Shown piece by piece: positions 17,409-26,289 of a stretch of 48,995 bases of DNA. The DNA is from Streptomyces griseorubiginosus (GTDB taxonomy: Bacteria; Actinomycetota; Actinomycetes; Streptomycetales; Streptomycetaceae): NCBI RefSeq assembly GCF_017614965.1, contig NZ_WVUG01000028.1, positions 1 through 48,995 of the forward strand. The letters are read 5' to 3'. A model generated the notes under the pieces. That model saw nothing but the letters and a program-made list of their open reading frames with translations. It was not told where the DNA came from and did not search any database. Every line of letters begins with the position of its first letter. Positions within the stretch are counted from its first letter, which is position 1. The translations under genes were made by a program, and so were the position numbers.

Positions 17409-19076
17409 GTGAGTCAGCACAGGCGGCGTCGGCGGCCGGCGCGGAACGTGAAGCCAGGGATCGTGATCGGAGCGGCGCTCGCCGTGACGGTCGGGGCCGG
17501 AGTGAGCTTCGGACTGTGGGCCTCCGGGGGCGACGACAGCGCGCCTGCCGCGTCCGCGCGGGAGCAGGCGCAGAAGTCCGGCGGCGGCTCGGACCCCACG
17601 TCCACCGCGCCGCGCGCGGGCACCCCGACACCGAGCCCGACCCGCTCGTACCCCCTCTCGCAGGCCCCGCAGACCATTCCCGCCGTGCGCTCGCACACCC
17701 CGGCGCGCGGACCCGGCTGGCGCCCCGCACGCGGTGAGCGCGTGGTGGTGGGCGATCCGCGGCTGGCGGACGAGGGCCGGCTGATCGCCTCCGAGCTGGG
17801 GCTGACGTACGCCGGTGAGAAGAACGACGTGAAGGCCGGGGACGTGCGGCTGGCGCTGGGCGGCGGCCAGGGCGCGAATCCGGAGTCGTACGTCATGACC
17901 GTGCGCGGCGGGCGGGTGAGCATCAGCGGGCCCGCCGACTCCGGGGTGTTCTACGGCACGCGCACGCTGAAGCAGGAGGTGCACGGCGGCCGTACGGCGC
18001 CCGAGGGTGTCGTCCGCGACCAGCCGGCCAAGCCGGTGCGCGGGTTCATGCTGGACATCGCGCGCAAGAACTTCACCGCGCGGTGGATCGAGGACCGGGT
18101 GCGGGAGCTCGGTGACCTGAAGTTCAACCAGCTGGGCCTGCACTTCTCCGACGACCAGGGCTTCCGGATCGAGTCCAGCAGCCATCCCGAGGTCGTCTCG
18201 CAGCCGCATCTGACCAAGGCCGAGGTGCAGCGGATCGTCGCGCTCGCGGCCTCGCGGCACATCACCGTGGTGCCCGAGATCGACTCGCCGGGACATCTGG
18301 GAGCGGTGATCGCCGCCCACCCGGATCTGCAGCTGCGCAACGTCCGGGGCGTGCCCGTGCGCGGCGCGGTCGACATCTCCAAGCCCGCCGCGGCGAAGAT
18401 CGTCGACGATCTGCTGAACGAGTACGCCGGTCTCTTCCCCGGCGACCAGTGGAACCTCGGCGGTGACGAGTACCAGGCGCTCGTCGTGTCCGACCCGCAG
18501 GCGTCCTTCCCGCAGCTGGCCACCGCCGCCCGGGACAAGTACGGCTCCGGCGCGACCGTCTCCGACCTGACCACCGGGTGGCTCAACGACCGCGCGGACA
18601 CGATCCGCGCCCACCACCGCACGATGCGCGCCTGGAACGACGGCTTCCTCCGCGGCACGTCGGTGCAGCCCGCCAAGGACCTCCAGGTCGGGTACTGGAC
18701 CGGCAAGGAGTACGGGGCCCGTCAGCCGGTCGAGTATCTGAGCGCGGGCCGGAAGGTCGTCAACTACAACGACGAGTACCTGTACTACGTGCTCGGACAG
18801 CCCAACAACTTCGTCTACCCGACCGGGCAGCGCATCTACGAGCAGTGGACCCCGCTCGTGGTGCGCGGCACCACGGCGGTTCCCTCGCGGTACGACGGGC
18901 AGATCCTCGGCGGTTCCTTCGCCGTGTGGTGCGACCTGTCGAACTCGCAGACCCAGGACCAGGTCGCGGCCGGCATCCGGATGCCACTGCGGGCCACGGT
19001 CCAGAAGCTGTGGGATCCGGGGCGGCCCGCGCTGTCGTGGACGGGGTTCAAGGCGCTGGCCGCCCGGCTGGGTTGA
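17409..19076 (+). CDS. Beta-N-acetylhexosaminidase, GH20
   Basis: The 555-residue secreted or membrane-anchored enzyme releases terminal GlcNAc/GalNAc from chitin oligomers or peptidoglycan fragments. A basic RRRRRPAR start and one TM segment (about 17-37) are followed by a Ser/Pro/Thr linker (to about 100). The GH20 N-terminal domain (about 105-205) and the catalytic TIM barrel come next. The catalytic Asp-Glu pair is in NLGGDEYQ (D353-E354). Other hallmarks are RGFMLDIARKNF, LHFSDDQGFRIES and VVPEIDSPGH. The start is GTG 17409. The substrate-assisted mechanism is known for the family; the natural substrate here is not shown by sequence. Confidence 0.93.
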   Translation: MSQHRRRRRPARNVKPGIVIGAALAVTVGAGVSFGLWASGGDDSAPAASAREQAQKSGGGSDPTSTAPRAGTPTPSPTRSYPLSQAPQTIPAVRSHTPARGPGWRPARGERVVVGDPRLADEGRLIASELGLTYAGEKNDVKAGDVRLALGGGQGANPESYVMTVRGGRVSISGPADSGVFYGTRTLKQEVHGGRTAPEGVVRDQPAKPVRGFMLDIARKNFTARWIEDRVRELGDLKFNQLGLHFSDDQGFRIESSSHPEVVSQPHLTKAEVQRIVALAASRHITVVPEIDSPGHLGAVIAAHPDLQLRNVRGVPVRGAVDISKPAAAKIVDDLLNEYAGLFPGDQWNLGGDEYQALVVSDPQASFPQLATAARDKYGSGATVSDLTTGWLNDRADTIRAHHRTMRAWNDGFLRGTSVQPAKDLQVGYWTGKEYGARQPVEYLSAGRKVVNYNDEYLYYVLGQPNNFVYPTGQRIYEQWTPLVVRGTTAVPSRYDGQILGGSFAVWCDLSNSQTQDQVAAGIRMPLRATVQKLWDPGRPALSWTGFKALAARLG

Positions 19077-19108
19077 CGCCGGCTCTCTTCTCCCGTAGGG
19101 CTGCGGGC

Positions 19109-19615
19109 ATGGGCTACTGGGGGTACTACGTCGTCGGGCGCCACGAGCGGCCGCTCGCCGGGCTGGAGGCGCTGGCCGGCGCCAAGGACGGCATGGAGCT
19201 GCGGGCCGAGGCGCCCGGCGGCTGGCAGGTGTGGGAGTACCCGAGCGAGGACGGCGAACTCGGGAACATGAACGTCCTCGCCGCTCAGACCGGCGCGCCG
19301 GCGCTCTTCGGGTACGTCATGGACAGCGCGTCGGTGGTCGTGGAGGCGGCGGCGCCGGAGAGCGGCGCTTGGACCACGTGTCTGGCGCGGGCCGCGATGG
19401 CCGGGTACCTCGGCGCCGGGAACGAGGGGCTGACCCTCGAGGACTACTTCCTGGAACCCCGCGACGCGGCCGAGCGGGCCGTCGCCTGGGCCGCGGAGGC
19501 CGGGCGCGAGGTGACGGCGGAGCCGCTGGTCGAGGTCCTGACCGCGGAGCCCGATCCGTTGGCGGAAAATCTCTTCTTCCGGCTGCTGGACCGGCTCGGC
19601 GTGGTGCCCCTGTGA
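19109..19615 (+). CDS. Hypothetical protein, 168 aa
   Basis: The product starts MGYWGYYVVGRHERPLAGLE and ends RLLDRLGVVPL. It is soluble, acidic and shows no motif I can name. ATG 19109 lies 32 bp after the hexosaminidase stop, so it may be in the same transcript. A longer upstream frame exists, but it is antisense-quality sequence inside the GH20 gene. The coding bias is clear, so I regard it as real. Confidence 0.75.
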   Translation: MGYWGYYVVGRHERPLAGLEALAGAKDGMELRAEAPGGWQVWEYPSEDGELGNMNVLAAQTGAPALFGYVMDSASVVVEAAAPESGAWTTCLARAAMAGYLGAGNEGLTLEDYFLEPRDAAERAVAWAAEAGREVTAEPLVEVLTAEPDPLAENLFFRLLDRLGVVPL

Positions 19616-19721
19616 CACTCACGGGCCGTCGCGCGCAGTAAGGGGAAGTGCGGGCTCCGTTAAGGAAGGGCCCGCTGAAGGCCCGGTGGAGCCTCGCAGG
19701 GGCCCGCGGAGGGAGGCGTGG

Positions 19722-20306
19722 ATGAGCCTGGTGGAACTGATCGCTCAGGCCGACGAACGCGGACTGGCCGCCAGCGGGCTGGCTTGTTTGGATCGCTGCG
19801 TGCCGCTGCTGGGCGGCGACGACGAGGTGCTGCGGCCGCTGTGGGGGAGCCTGTCCGACGCCGGGGACGACGCGGAGTGGGGGACGCTGCTGGAGCAGGT
19901 GCGGGGCAAGCTGGCCGGGGCGGAGGAGTACGCCGGGTCCGTCGAGGACGAGGCGGCGCTGCTGGCTCGGCGGATGCTGGCCGCCGCGCCGGCGGAGCGG
20001 TCGGGCGGGGAGATGCGGGTGTGGGCCGACGGGTGTTCGGTCGCCGCGCTGCAGATACACCGGCTGCTGGACCCGCTCGCCGACGGTGCCTCCTCGGTCG
20101 ACTCCCGGCGGGAGGGGCTGACGGAGGGGATGTCGCCGCTGGTGGCGGCGGAGCTACGGCGGCAGACGACCGTTCTGGAACTGCTCGCCGGGCACGGCCC
20201 CGCCGGGCTGCGGCGGGCGCTGGAGGTGTCGGTGGAGGGGCGCCGGGTGCTGCGGGCCGTCGTCTCGCGGCGGGCGCGGACGCACCGGGGACCCTCAGCG
20301 CAGTAG
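19722..20306 (+). CDS. Hypothetical protein, 194 aa, helical
   Basis: This is a soluble, Ala/Leu/Glu/Arg-rich, probably all-helical protein starting MSLVELIAQADERGLAASGL. ATG 19722 is preceded by GGAGGGAGG, a strong RBS. No catalytic motif is visible. Its 3' end overlaps the convergent DUF1877 gene by 12 bases. Confidence 0.72.
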   Translation: MSLVELIAQADERGLAASGLACLDRCVPLLGGDDEVLRPLWGSLSDAGDDAEWGTLLEQVRGKLAGAEEYAGSVEDEAALLARRMLAAAPAERSGGEMRVWADGCSVAALQIHRLLDPLADGASSVDSRREGLTEGMSPLVAAELRRQTTVLELLAGHGPAGLRRALEVSVEGRRVLRAVVSRRARTHRGPSAQ

Positions 20307-20738
20307 GCACTTCACCACCGCGTCCCCGTACTCCGTCGTGCGGGCGTAGAAGGCGGCGAGGTCGCGGTGGGCCGCCGCGAACAGGGCGTGCAGCTCCGGT
20401 TCGGCGTCGGGGCCGCCGTAGTCGGCCAGCAGGTCGTCCCTCGCCTTCTGCCAGAGGGACTCGAAGTCCGTCGCCTGCAGGAACGTGCTGACCCGGGCCA
20501 CCTGGGCCGCCGTCAGCAGCAGGAACGGGGGCACCGAGGTGCCGCCGAGGACCACGTCGGCCGCCGGGCCGTAGAGGGCGTGCTGGTCCAGGTACGTCGT
20601 GTCCAGCACCTCCTCACGGTGGCGGTCCATACGTTCGCGCACGGTGTCCCAGTCGTCCTCGAACAGCCGCTGCAACCAGTTCGCGCTGTTGCGCAGCGCC
20701 GAGGGCGGCACCGCGCGGAGATGGAAGTACAGGCTCAT
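20295..20738 (-). CDS. DUF1877 family protein
   Basis: The 147-residue product begins MSLYFHLRAVPPSALRNSAN, which is the conserved opening of DUF1877 (YfbM-like) proteins, and continues with LDTTYLDQHALYGP and VLGG. ATG 20738 is chosen on this homology. An upstream GTG at 20774 would add 12 residues, and neither start has a clear RBS. Function is unknown across the family. Confidence 0.78.
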   Translation of the reverse strand: MSLYFHLRAVPPSALRNSANWLQRLFEDDWDTVRERMDRHREEVLDTTYLDQHALYGPAADVVLGGTSVPPFLLLTAAQVARVSTFLQATDFESLWQKARDDLLADYGGPDAEPELHALFAAAHRDLAAFYARTTEYGDAVVKCLLR

Positions 20739-20905
20739 CAGTGAGAGGAGCGCACGGAACGGGCGAAGCGTCACTCCCGGTCAAAACGCGCAGCTGAGGG
20801 GTTCCTGTGACCGTGGTGGGGCGGAGCTGGGGCGGTCCTGCGCCGGTCCCGGGGAAGGCCCCGATTTCGTGTGACACACGGCACGCCCGGACCGCTCATG
20901 GCTGT

Positions 20906-21295
20906 GTGACTACCTTCCAGGAGACCAGGCCGAACGCGGCGGCGAAGCCCGTGCGGTGGGCGGCGGACGCGGTGGCGGCGATGCGGGAGGGGGCGCGGCT
21001 GCGCCTCGACTACTCCGCACAGAGCCTGTGGCGCGTCGACCGCCTGATCGACGAGATGCGCCGGGACGCGCCGCCGTACGCCGCCGTGGAGCGGGTGCTG
21101 CGCGGCTTCGGGGCGTACGCGGGTGAGGTGATCGTCCGTCAGACCGGTGCCGAGTGGTGGGCGAGCGGGGGCGAGCACTGGCTGCGCACGCCGGACGGGC
21201 GGCTGTGGGACCCGGTCGACGAGGCCCGGCGGTGCTTCCTCGGTGACGGGTCGCTGCGCTTGCTGTGCCGGGAGGCGGGGGCAGGGTCGCGGTAA
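20906..21295 (+). CDS. Hypothetical protein, 129 aa
   Basis: From GTG 20906 the product reads MTTFQETRPNAAAKPVRWAA and ends near RRCFLGDGSLRLLCREAG. It contains LDYSAQSLWRVDRLIDEMRRD and GGEHWLRTPDGRLWDPVDEA, which look like a compact soluble domain. No family is recognised. The RBS is weak, so the start is uncertain; the frame is open back to 20807. Confidence 0.65.
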   Translation: MTTFQETRPNAAAKPVRWAADAVAAMREGARLRLDYSAQSLWRVDRLIDEMRRDAPPYAAVERVLRGFGAYAGEVIVRQTGAEWWASGGEHWLRTPDGRLWDPVDEARRCFLGDGSLRLLCREAGAGSR

Positions 21296-21370
21296 GGGGC
21301 GGGAGCAAAATCGCCGTAATAAGAGACGCGGCCGTTCCCAAACGGGTGTGACGCGGAGCACGATGGGGGC

Positions 21371-22843
21371 ATGGCTGACAACCGTCGTTGGTGGGCCCTC
21401 GTCGTCATCGCGCTCGCCCAGTTGATGGTCGTCCTCGACATGACCATCGTGAACATCGCCCTGCCGTCCGCCCAGTCCGCGCTGCACATGTCGGACGGGA
21501 ACCGGCAATGGGTCATCACCGCGTACACGCTGGCCTTCGGTGGGCTGCTGCTGCTCGGCGGCCGGGTCTCCGACCTGGTCGGCCGGAAGACGACCTTCGT
21601 CATCGGGCTGCTCGGCTTCGCCGCCGCCTCCGCGCTCGGCGGTGCCGCCGCGAACTCCGGGATGCTGTTCGGCGCGCGTGCCCTGCAGGGCGTCTTCGCC
21701 GCGCTGCTCGCCCCGTCCGCGCTGTCGCTGCTGGCCACGACCTTCACCGACCCCAAGGACCGCGGGAAGGCGTTCGGCATCTTCGGCGCGATCATCGGCG
21801 CCGGTGCCGCGGTGGGCCTGCTCGCGGGCGGCTTCCTGACCCAGTACCTGAACTGGCGCTGGTGCCTCTACGTCAACGTGCCCATCGCCCTGATCGCCTT
21901 CTTCGGCGCCATGGCCCTGCTGGAGTCCGGCGTCCGCCACCCCGGCGCCCGGCTGGACGTGCCGGGCGCGTTGCTCGGGTCGGCCGGGATGCTCTCGCTC
22001 GTGTACGGCTTCTCCGAGGCGGAGTCCAGGGGCTGGAGCGACGGCCTGGTGCTGACGCTGCTCGCCGCCGGGGTCGCCCTGCTCGCGGTGTTCGGATGGT
22101 GGCAGACACGGGCGCGCGTGCCGCTGCTGCCGATGTCGGTGGTGAAGGACCGGCAGCGGGTCGGGGCGTTCCTGACCGTGCTGCTGACCACCATCGGCAT
22201 GTTCGGGGTCTTCCTGTTCCTCACCTACTACATGCAGGGCATCCTCGGATACTCGCCGGTCAAGACGGGCCTCGCCTATCTGCCCATCACCGTCGGCATG
22301 ATCACCGGCTCCACGCAGGTCGCCGCCCGGCTGCTGAACCGGGTGCCGCCCCGGGCACTGATGGTGCCGGGGCTGCTGGTGGCCGCGGGCGCGCTGGCGA
22401 TCATCGCGCAGGTGGGCGTGGAGCCCGCCTACGCCTCGCACATCCTGCCCGCGATGCTGATGCTGGGCCTCGGCATGGGCACGGCGATGATGACGTCCGT
22501 GTCGCTGGCCACCGGAAGCGTCGCGCCGCGCGACTCGGGCGCGGCCTCCGCGACCTTCAACACCGCGCAGCAGGTGGGCGGTTCGATCGGTACGGCGCTG
22601 CTGAACACCATCGCCGCGACCGTGACCGCGCGCTATCTGACCGCGCACGCGGGACCCGGGGTGAACCGGCGGCAGCTCGCGGCCGAGGCCACCGTGCACG
22701 GCTTCAACGTCGCCACCTGGTGGGCGATGGGGGCGCTGCTGCTGGCCGCGCTGATCGCCGGGGTGGTCGTGAACGCGGACCGGGCGCCCACTCCGCAAGC
22801 CGCGCAGGAGAGGACGCCCGAACCGGTCGACACAGCCATGTGA
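21371..22843 (+). CDS. MFS transporter, DHA2 (14-TM, EmrB/QacA) family
   Basis: This 490-residue proton-driven multidrug or metabolite exporter shows motif D1 at LAQLMVVLDMTIVNIALPSAQ, motif A in GGRVSDLVGRKTTF (about 63-76) and the antiporter motif C region around GAIIGAGAAVGLLAGGF. Its 14 predicted helices fit DHA2. ATG 21371. No TetR or MarR regulator is adjacent. It converges with the amidase gene. Confidence 0.93.
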   Translation: MADNRRWWALVVIALAQLMVVLDMTIVNIALPSAQSALHMSDGNRQWVITAYTLAFGGLLLLGGRVSDLVGRKTTFVIGLLGFAAASALGGAAANSGMLFGARALQGVFAALLAPSALSLLATTFTDPKDRGKAFGIFGAIIGAGAAVGLLAGGFLTQYLNWRWCLYVNVPIALIAFFGAMALLESGVRHPGARLDVPGALLGSAGMLSLVYGFSEAESRGWSDGLVLTLLAAGVALLAVFGWWQTRARVPLLPMSVVKDRQRVGAFLTVLLTTIGMFGVFLFLTYYMQGILGYSPVKTGLAYLPITVGMITGSTQVAARLLNRVPPRALMVPGLLVAAGALAIIAQVGVEPAYASHILPAMLMLGLGMGTAMMTSVSLATGSVAPRDSGAASATFNTAQQVGGSIGTALLNTIAATVTARYLTAHAGPGVNRRQLAAEATVHGFNVATWWAMGALLLAALIAGVVVNADRAPTPQAAQERTPEPVDTAM

Positions 22844-22852
22844 CGTACTGCT

Positions 22853-22919
22853 CGATGTGCACGACCTACTTGATGTGCACGAGCTGCTTGATGCGCACGA
22901 TCTACTTGACGTACACGAG
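22853..22919. repeat. 18-bp tandem repeats over the 3' end of the amidase gene
   Basis: There are three full units (22853-22870, 22871-22888, 22889-22906) and a partial fourth of the form TGATGTGCACGAGCTGCT, with a few substitutions each. The amidase stop codon (22902-22904) lies inside the third unit. Each unit is six codons long. The minus-strand frame past the stop repeats the amidase C-terminal pattern (V-Y/R/H-V/I-K-stop or Q), so this looks like amplification of the gene's last six codons. Confidence 0.8.
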
Positions 22920-25211
22920 GCCGTCCGTCGTGATCGTCGGACGGCCGCTCGTGCCGACCACCACGATCTTCACCGTGTGCTTGGCGCTCCCGGACCAGGT
23001 CCTGGTCCAGATCGCCTGGCGGTACAGGGTCGTCGCGGACTTCAGGTCGACCGTGCTCACCTTCACGCCGTCGACGTACACGTACGCCTGACCCGAGGTG
23101 GACGCCCGCGACACCACCCAGGACGCCGAGCGGCCGGTGAAGGTCCACGTCAGGCTCGCGCCCTTGGAACCGCTGGAGTACGACTTCCCGCCGAGGTAGC
23201 TGCTGGACGAACGGGCCGTCCAGCTGCCGGACCTGACGGCCGAGGTCTCCTGCAGGATCACCGGCGTGTAGGACGGCGACGAGGTGCGGGTGTTGCCCGC
23301 GTAGTCGTACGCCTTCATCGACCAGGTGCTCGCCGTACCGGACGTGGCGGTGCGGCTGGAGCTGGTCGTGGTCGGGCCGAAGGCGGCCGTCGTCGGCGAC
23401 AGCAGGCTCACCGACTTCAGCGCCGCGTCGTCGGCCGCCTTCCAGCCGAGGGTGACCGGGACGGCCGTGGTGTTGACGGTGCCGGTGCGCAGGGAGATCT
23501 TCGGCGCGGTCGTGAAAGTGGGCGCCGTGGTGTCGGTGACGACGGTCAGCGCGGAGCTCGTCGCGGTCTTGCCGGACTGGTGCACGGCCCGTACGGCGAC
23601 GCTGTGCCGGCCCGAGGGCAGCGTGGCGCCGACCGAGGTGGCCGTGCCGGAGGCGGTGGCCGCGACCTTGCCGTCGACCAGCAGCTCGAACCGGGAGATC
23701 AGCGAACCCGGGGTCGTCGTCGACCACTTCGCCGTGATCGCGCCCTTGGTGTAGTACGTCGAGCCGGACGGGGCCGCACCGGACAGCGAGGTGAGCTTCA
23801 GGCCCTGCACCGGGCCGGACGCCCAGGCGCGGATCGTCGGCAGCTGGGCGTAGAGGGAGCTGCCGGGGCACTGGGTGTTGTAGCCGTCGCGGTGACCGGA
23901 GATCCGGTTGAAGGTGTAGGAACCTCCCGCGGTGAAACTGGTGCCGAAGTAGTTCGTCTGCGTGGCGCCCGACTTGAGCTGCACGGTCGTCGCGGGGTCG
24001 GCGCCGTACTGGCCGAGCTTCCAGGCCGCGATCCGGGCGACCGACTCCAGCGCGGCGTTGGAGGCGCCGGTGGTGGTGTACTCGCCGAGCACCGCGATGC
24101 CGGCCGACTCACGGTTCCAGCCGTAGGTGTGCGCGCCGAGCACGGGACGGTCGACGCCGCCCTTGCGGCCCTCGAAGATCGTCCCGCACTTGTCGACCAG
24201 GAAGTTGTAGCCGATGTCGTTCCAGCCGTTGGTCTGCGTGTGGTACGCGTAGATGCCCCGCACGATCGCCGCGGAGTCGGCGCACGAGTAGTCGTTCGAG
24301 CCGTCCGTGTGGTGCACGAACACGGCCTTCACATCGGCGTTGTACTCCGACGGATCGGGGCTGAGCGACTCGTCGGCACCCCATCCGGCCCGCGAGACGA
24401 TCGGCGGCTCGGGAACGGTGGACGGCGGCGCCGGCGGGACGCTCACGGACGCGCTCGCCGACGGGGACGAACTCGCGGACGCGGAGGCCGAGTCGCTCGC
24501 CGGTGCGGAGACGCTGTCGCTGGGGGAGACGGAGCCGGTCGGTGACACGGTGTCCGTCGGTGACCCGGAGTCCGTCGGCGCCACGGAGTCACTCGGGCTC
24601 GGGCTGTCGCTCGGGGACGTGCCGTCCGTCGGGCTCGCCTCCGCCACGTACGCGGCCGGCTCGGCGGCCTTCGTCTCGGCGGTCGTCGCGACGCCGGGGT
24701 CGACCAGGTTGACCTGCAGGCCCTTGGGCAGGCCCGCGCTGGTGGAGCCGTCCTTGTGGACGACCTGGACCTCGACGCCGTCGGAGGGGCCGACCCACAG
24801 CGGCTCGGACGCGCCGCGGGCGTCGGGACCGGCCTCGGGGTCGACCAGCGGAGCCGTGTCCGTCTCCAGATCGCGCCAGGCGGACCACGCGCCGGTCTCC
24901 AGGCTGCGGGTACGGACCTGGGCGGTGCCGTGCAGCCGCTGGGTCGGCCCGGTCCAGGAGACGCCGAGCATCGAGAACTGCCTGGTCTCGGTGCGGGGCA
25001 GCTCCCGCTTGCCGCTCGCCGTGCCCTTCAGCGCCAGGTCGTAGACCTTCACCGGGCGCTTGGCCCGGACACCGGCGCCGTGGTCGGCGGACGGGCCGGC
25101 GACGGCGTACGTCACCACACCCCCGCTCCCCAGCACCACCGCGCCGAGCGTCAGCCACGCCCGGCGCTTGAAGCTCAGCGGTCTGTACGCACGCGTGCCG
25201 CGTGGACTCAC
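22902..25211 (-). CDS. N-acetylmuramoyl-L-alanine amidase, PGRP domain, secreted
   Basis: The 769-residue exported peptidoglycan hydrolase has a signal/anchor at about residues 18-37 and an N-terminal domain to about 190. A Ser/Pro/Asp/Thr-rich linker follows (about 195-266). The amidase_2/PGRP domain spans about 270-465: SRAGWGADES, FVHHTDG (Zn-ligand His300/301), GYNFLVDKCGTIFEGRKGG, SGHRDGYNTQCPG (His440, Cys448). The C-terminal part has Ig-like modules and an end resembling a carbohydrate-binding fold. GTG 25211 is chosen by GGGGTGGGG just upstream. It is divergent from an ECF sigma gene and possibly coupled to a small hydrophobic ORF 10 bases upstream. Confidence 0.92.
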   Translation of the reverse strand: MSPRGTRAYRPLSFKRRAWLTLGAVVLGSGGVVTYAVAGPSADHGAGVRAKRPVKVYDLALKGTASGKRELPRTETRQFSMLGVSWTGPTQRLHGTAQVRTRSLETGAWSAWRDLETDTAPLVDPEAGPDARGASEPLWVGPSDGVEVQVVHKDGSTSAGLPKGLQVNLVDPGVATTAETKAAEPAAYVAEASPTDGTSPSDSPSPSDSVAPTDSGSPTDTVSPTGSVSPSDSVSAPASDSASASASSSPSASASVSVPPAPPSTVPEPPIVSRAGWGADESLSPDPSEYNADVKAVFVHHTDGSNDYSCADSAAIVRGIYAYHTQTNGWNDIGYNFLVDKCGTIFEGRKGGVDRPVLGAHTYGWNRESAGIAVLGEYTTTGASNAALESVARIAAWKLGQYGADPATTVQLKSGATQTNYFGTSFTAGGSYTFNRISGHRDGYNTQCPGSSLYAQLPTIRAWASGPVQGLKLTSLSGAAPSGSTYYTKGAITAKWSTTTPGSLISRFELLVDGKVAATASGTATSVGATLPSGRHSVAVRAVHQSGKTATSSALTVVTDTTAPTFTTAPKISLRTGTVNTTAVPVTLGWKAADDAALKSVSLLSPTTAAFGPTTTSSSRTATSGTASTWSMKAYDYAGNTRTSSPSYTPVILQETSAVRSGSWTARSSSSYLGGKSYSSGSKGASLTWTFTGRSASWVVSRASTSGQAYVYVDGVKVSTVDLKSATTLYRQAIWTRTWSGSAKHTVKIVVVGTSGRPTITTDGLVYVK

Positions 25212-25221
25212 TACCCCACCC

Positions 25222-25284
25222 CTAGAAAAGAAAGACCGTGACCGTGATAACTGCCACACCTGCCGCAACTGTCACGCCAGTCAT
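25222..25284 (-). CDS. Candidate 20-residue hydrophobic microprotein upstream of the amidase
   Basis: The short frame reads MTGVTVAAGVAVITVTVFLF and then TAG. AGGAG lies 8 bases before the ATG (complement of 25293-25297), a good Streptomyces RBS. The peptide is almost wholly apolar and long enough to span a membrane once. The stop lies 10 bases before the amidase GTG, so translation could be coupled. It may be a small membrane protein, a leader peptide or a chance frame; only conservation would decide. Confidence 0.4.
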   Translation of the reverse strand: MTGVTVAAGVAVITVTVFLF

Positions 25285-25344
25285 GGCTGTCACTCCTGTT
25301 GCACAGGTGGCACATACACACAGCGTTGACCGATGGCCAAACGT

Positions 25345-25355
25345 CACCCCGGGTG
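25345..25355. promoter_or_regulatory. CACCCCGGGTG element upstream of first ECF sigma gene
   Basis: This near-palindromic 11-mer sits between the divergent amidase and sigma genes. It is identical to one upstream of the second sigma gene (27167-27177), and both are preceded by GTCA. It may be a shared operator. Confidence 0.35.
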
Positions 25356-25408
25356 TTCCGGGCGCTCCCGATCGACGGGCTGTGACACTTCCGTGACGCC
25401 TGGCGCTG

Positions 25409-26116
25409 ATGAGCGTGGAGGTGTGCGCACGGACGGAGGTGCCGCACGGGGCGGGCCCGGCAGGGCCACCTTCGCACGCGTACGAACGAGGACAGTCGTT
25501 GGGCCAGGCACGGGAACCCCGCCGCACGCAGGCGTCCGACGGGGAGCTGGGCGCGGCCGTCGCGCGGGCCCAGGAGGGCGACGAGGCCGCGTTCGCGGCG
25601 GCGTACCGGATCGTGCAGCCCGGACTGCTCGGCTATCTGCGCGGGATCGTCGGCGACGACGCGGAGGACGTGGCGTCGGACGCCTGGCTGGAGATCGCCC
25701 GCGATCTCGGACGGTTCCGCGGCGACGGGGCGGGCTTCCGCGGCTGGACGGCGACCATCGCCCGGCACCGCGCGCTGGACCATCTGCGCCGGCAGAAGGT
25801 ACGGCCCCGGTCGGCGGGTCTTGAGCAGGACGTACTGGACCTGCCCGGGCCGCACAGCACCCACGACCAGGCCCTGGAGGCGCTGTCCACCGAGCGCGCC
25901 CTGGAACTCCTCCGTGGACTGCCCCGCGACCAGGCCGAGGCCGTGCTGTTGCGGGTGGTCGTCGGCCTCGACGGCCCCGCCGCGGCCCGCGTCCTCGGCA
26001 AACGCCCCGGCGCGGTCCGCACGGCCGCCCACCGGGGCCTGAAGCGCCTGGCCGCCCTGCTCGGCGCCCCGGGTGTGACGAATGACGACCCCCGGACGCT
26101 GGGGGAGTCGAAATGA
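25409..26116 (+). CDS. ECF RNA polymerase sigma factor (first copy)
   Basis: The 235-residue group IV sigma factor has region 2 from about residue 58 to 125 (GLLGYLRGIVGDDAEDVASDAWLEIARDL, then FRGWTATIARHRALDHLRR) and region 4 from about 160 to 215 (LPRDQAEAVLLRVVVGLDGPAAARVLGK, then AVRTAAHRGLKRLA). ATG 25409 gives a 30-residue low-complexity start; TTG 25499 with GAGGAC upstream is a real alternative. The stop overlaps an ATG (ATGA) of the next frame. About 60% of its core residues look shared with the second sigma at 27276. The adjacent membrane protein is its likely regulator. Confidence 0.92.
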   Translation: MSVEVCARTEVPHGAGPAGPPSHAYERGQSLGQAREPRRTQASDGELGAAVARAQEGDEAAFAAAYRIVQPGLLGYLRGIVGDDAEDVASDAWLEIARDLGRFRGDGAGFRGWTATIARHRALDHLRRQKVRPRSAGLEQDVLDLPGPHSTHDQALEALSTERALELLRGLPRDQAEAVLLRVVVGLDGPAAARVLGKRPGAVRTAAHRGLKRLAALLGAPGVTNDDPRTLGESK

Positions 26117-26289
26117 ACGTCAGCGACGGAACGTACGTCAACCACGGCGTGGACGCCGACGACGCGACGGCCCCGACCGGACGCGCGGATCCGGGCGCCG
26201 ACTCCGGCACGGGAGCTGTCGGGCCTGGTGGTGGCGATTACGGCGACGGCGGACGGCCGTCGGACACGGATGGATGCGGGCATGGGTGA
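26113..26289 (+). CDS. 58-codon frame coupled to the sigma stop (leader ORF or shifted N-terminus)
   Basis: An ATG overlapping the sigma stop (ATGA) opens a frame reading MNVSDGTYVNHGVDADDATA onward, ending with TGA at 26287-26289. That stop overlaps the ATG (26282) of the membrane protein in another frame. In the paralogous locus the membrane protein itself starts at the sigma stop. This frame may therefore be the true N-terminus separated by a frameshift, or a coupling leader. Confidence 0.4.
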   Translation: MNVSDGTYVNHGVDADDATAPTGRADPGADSGTGAVGPGGGDYGDGGRPSDTDGCGHG

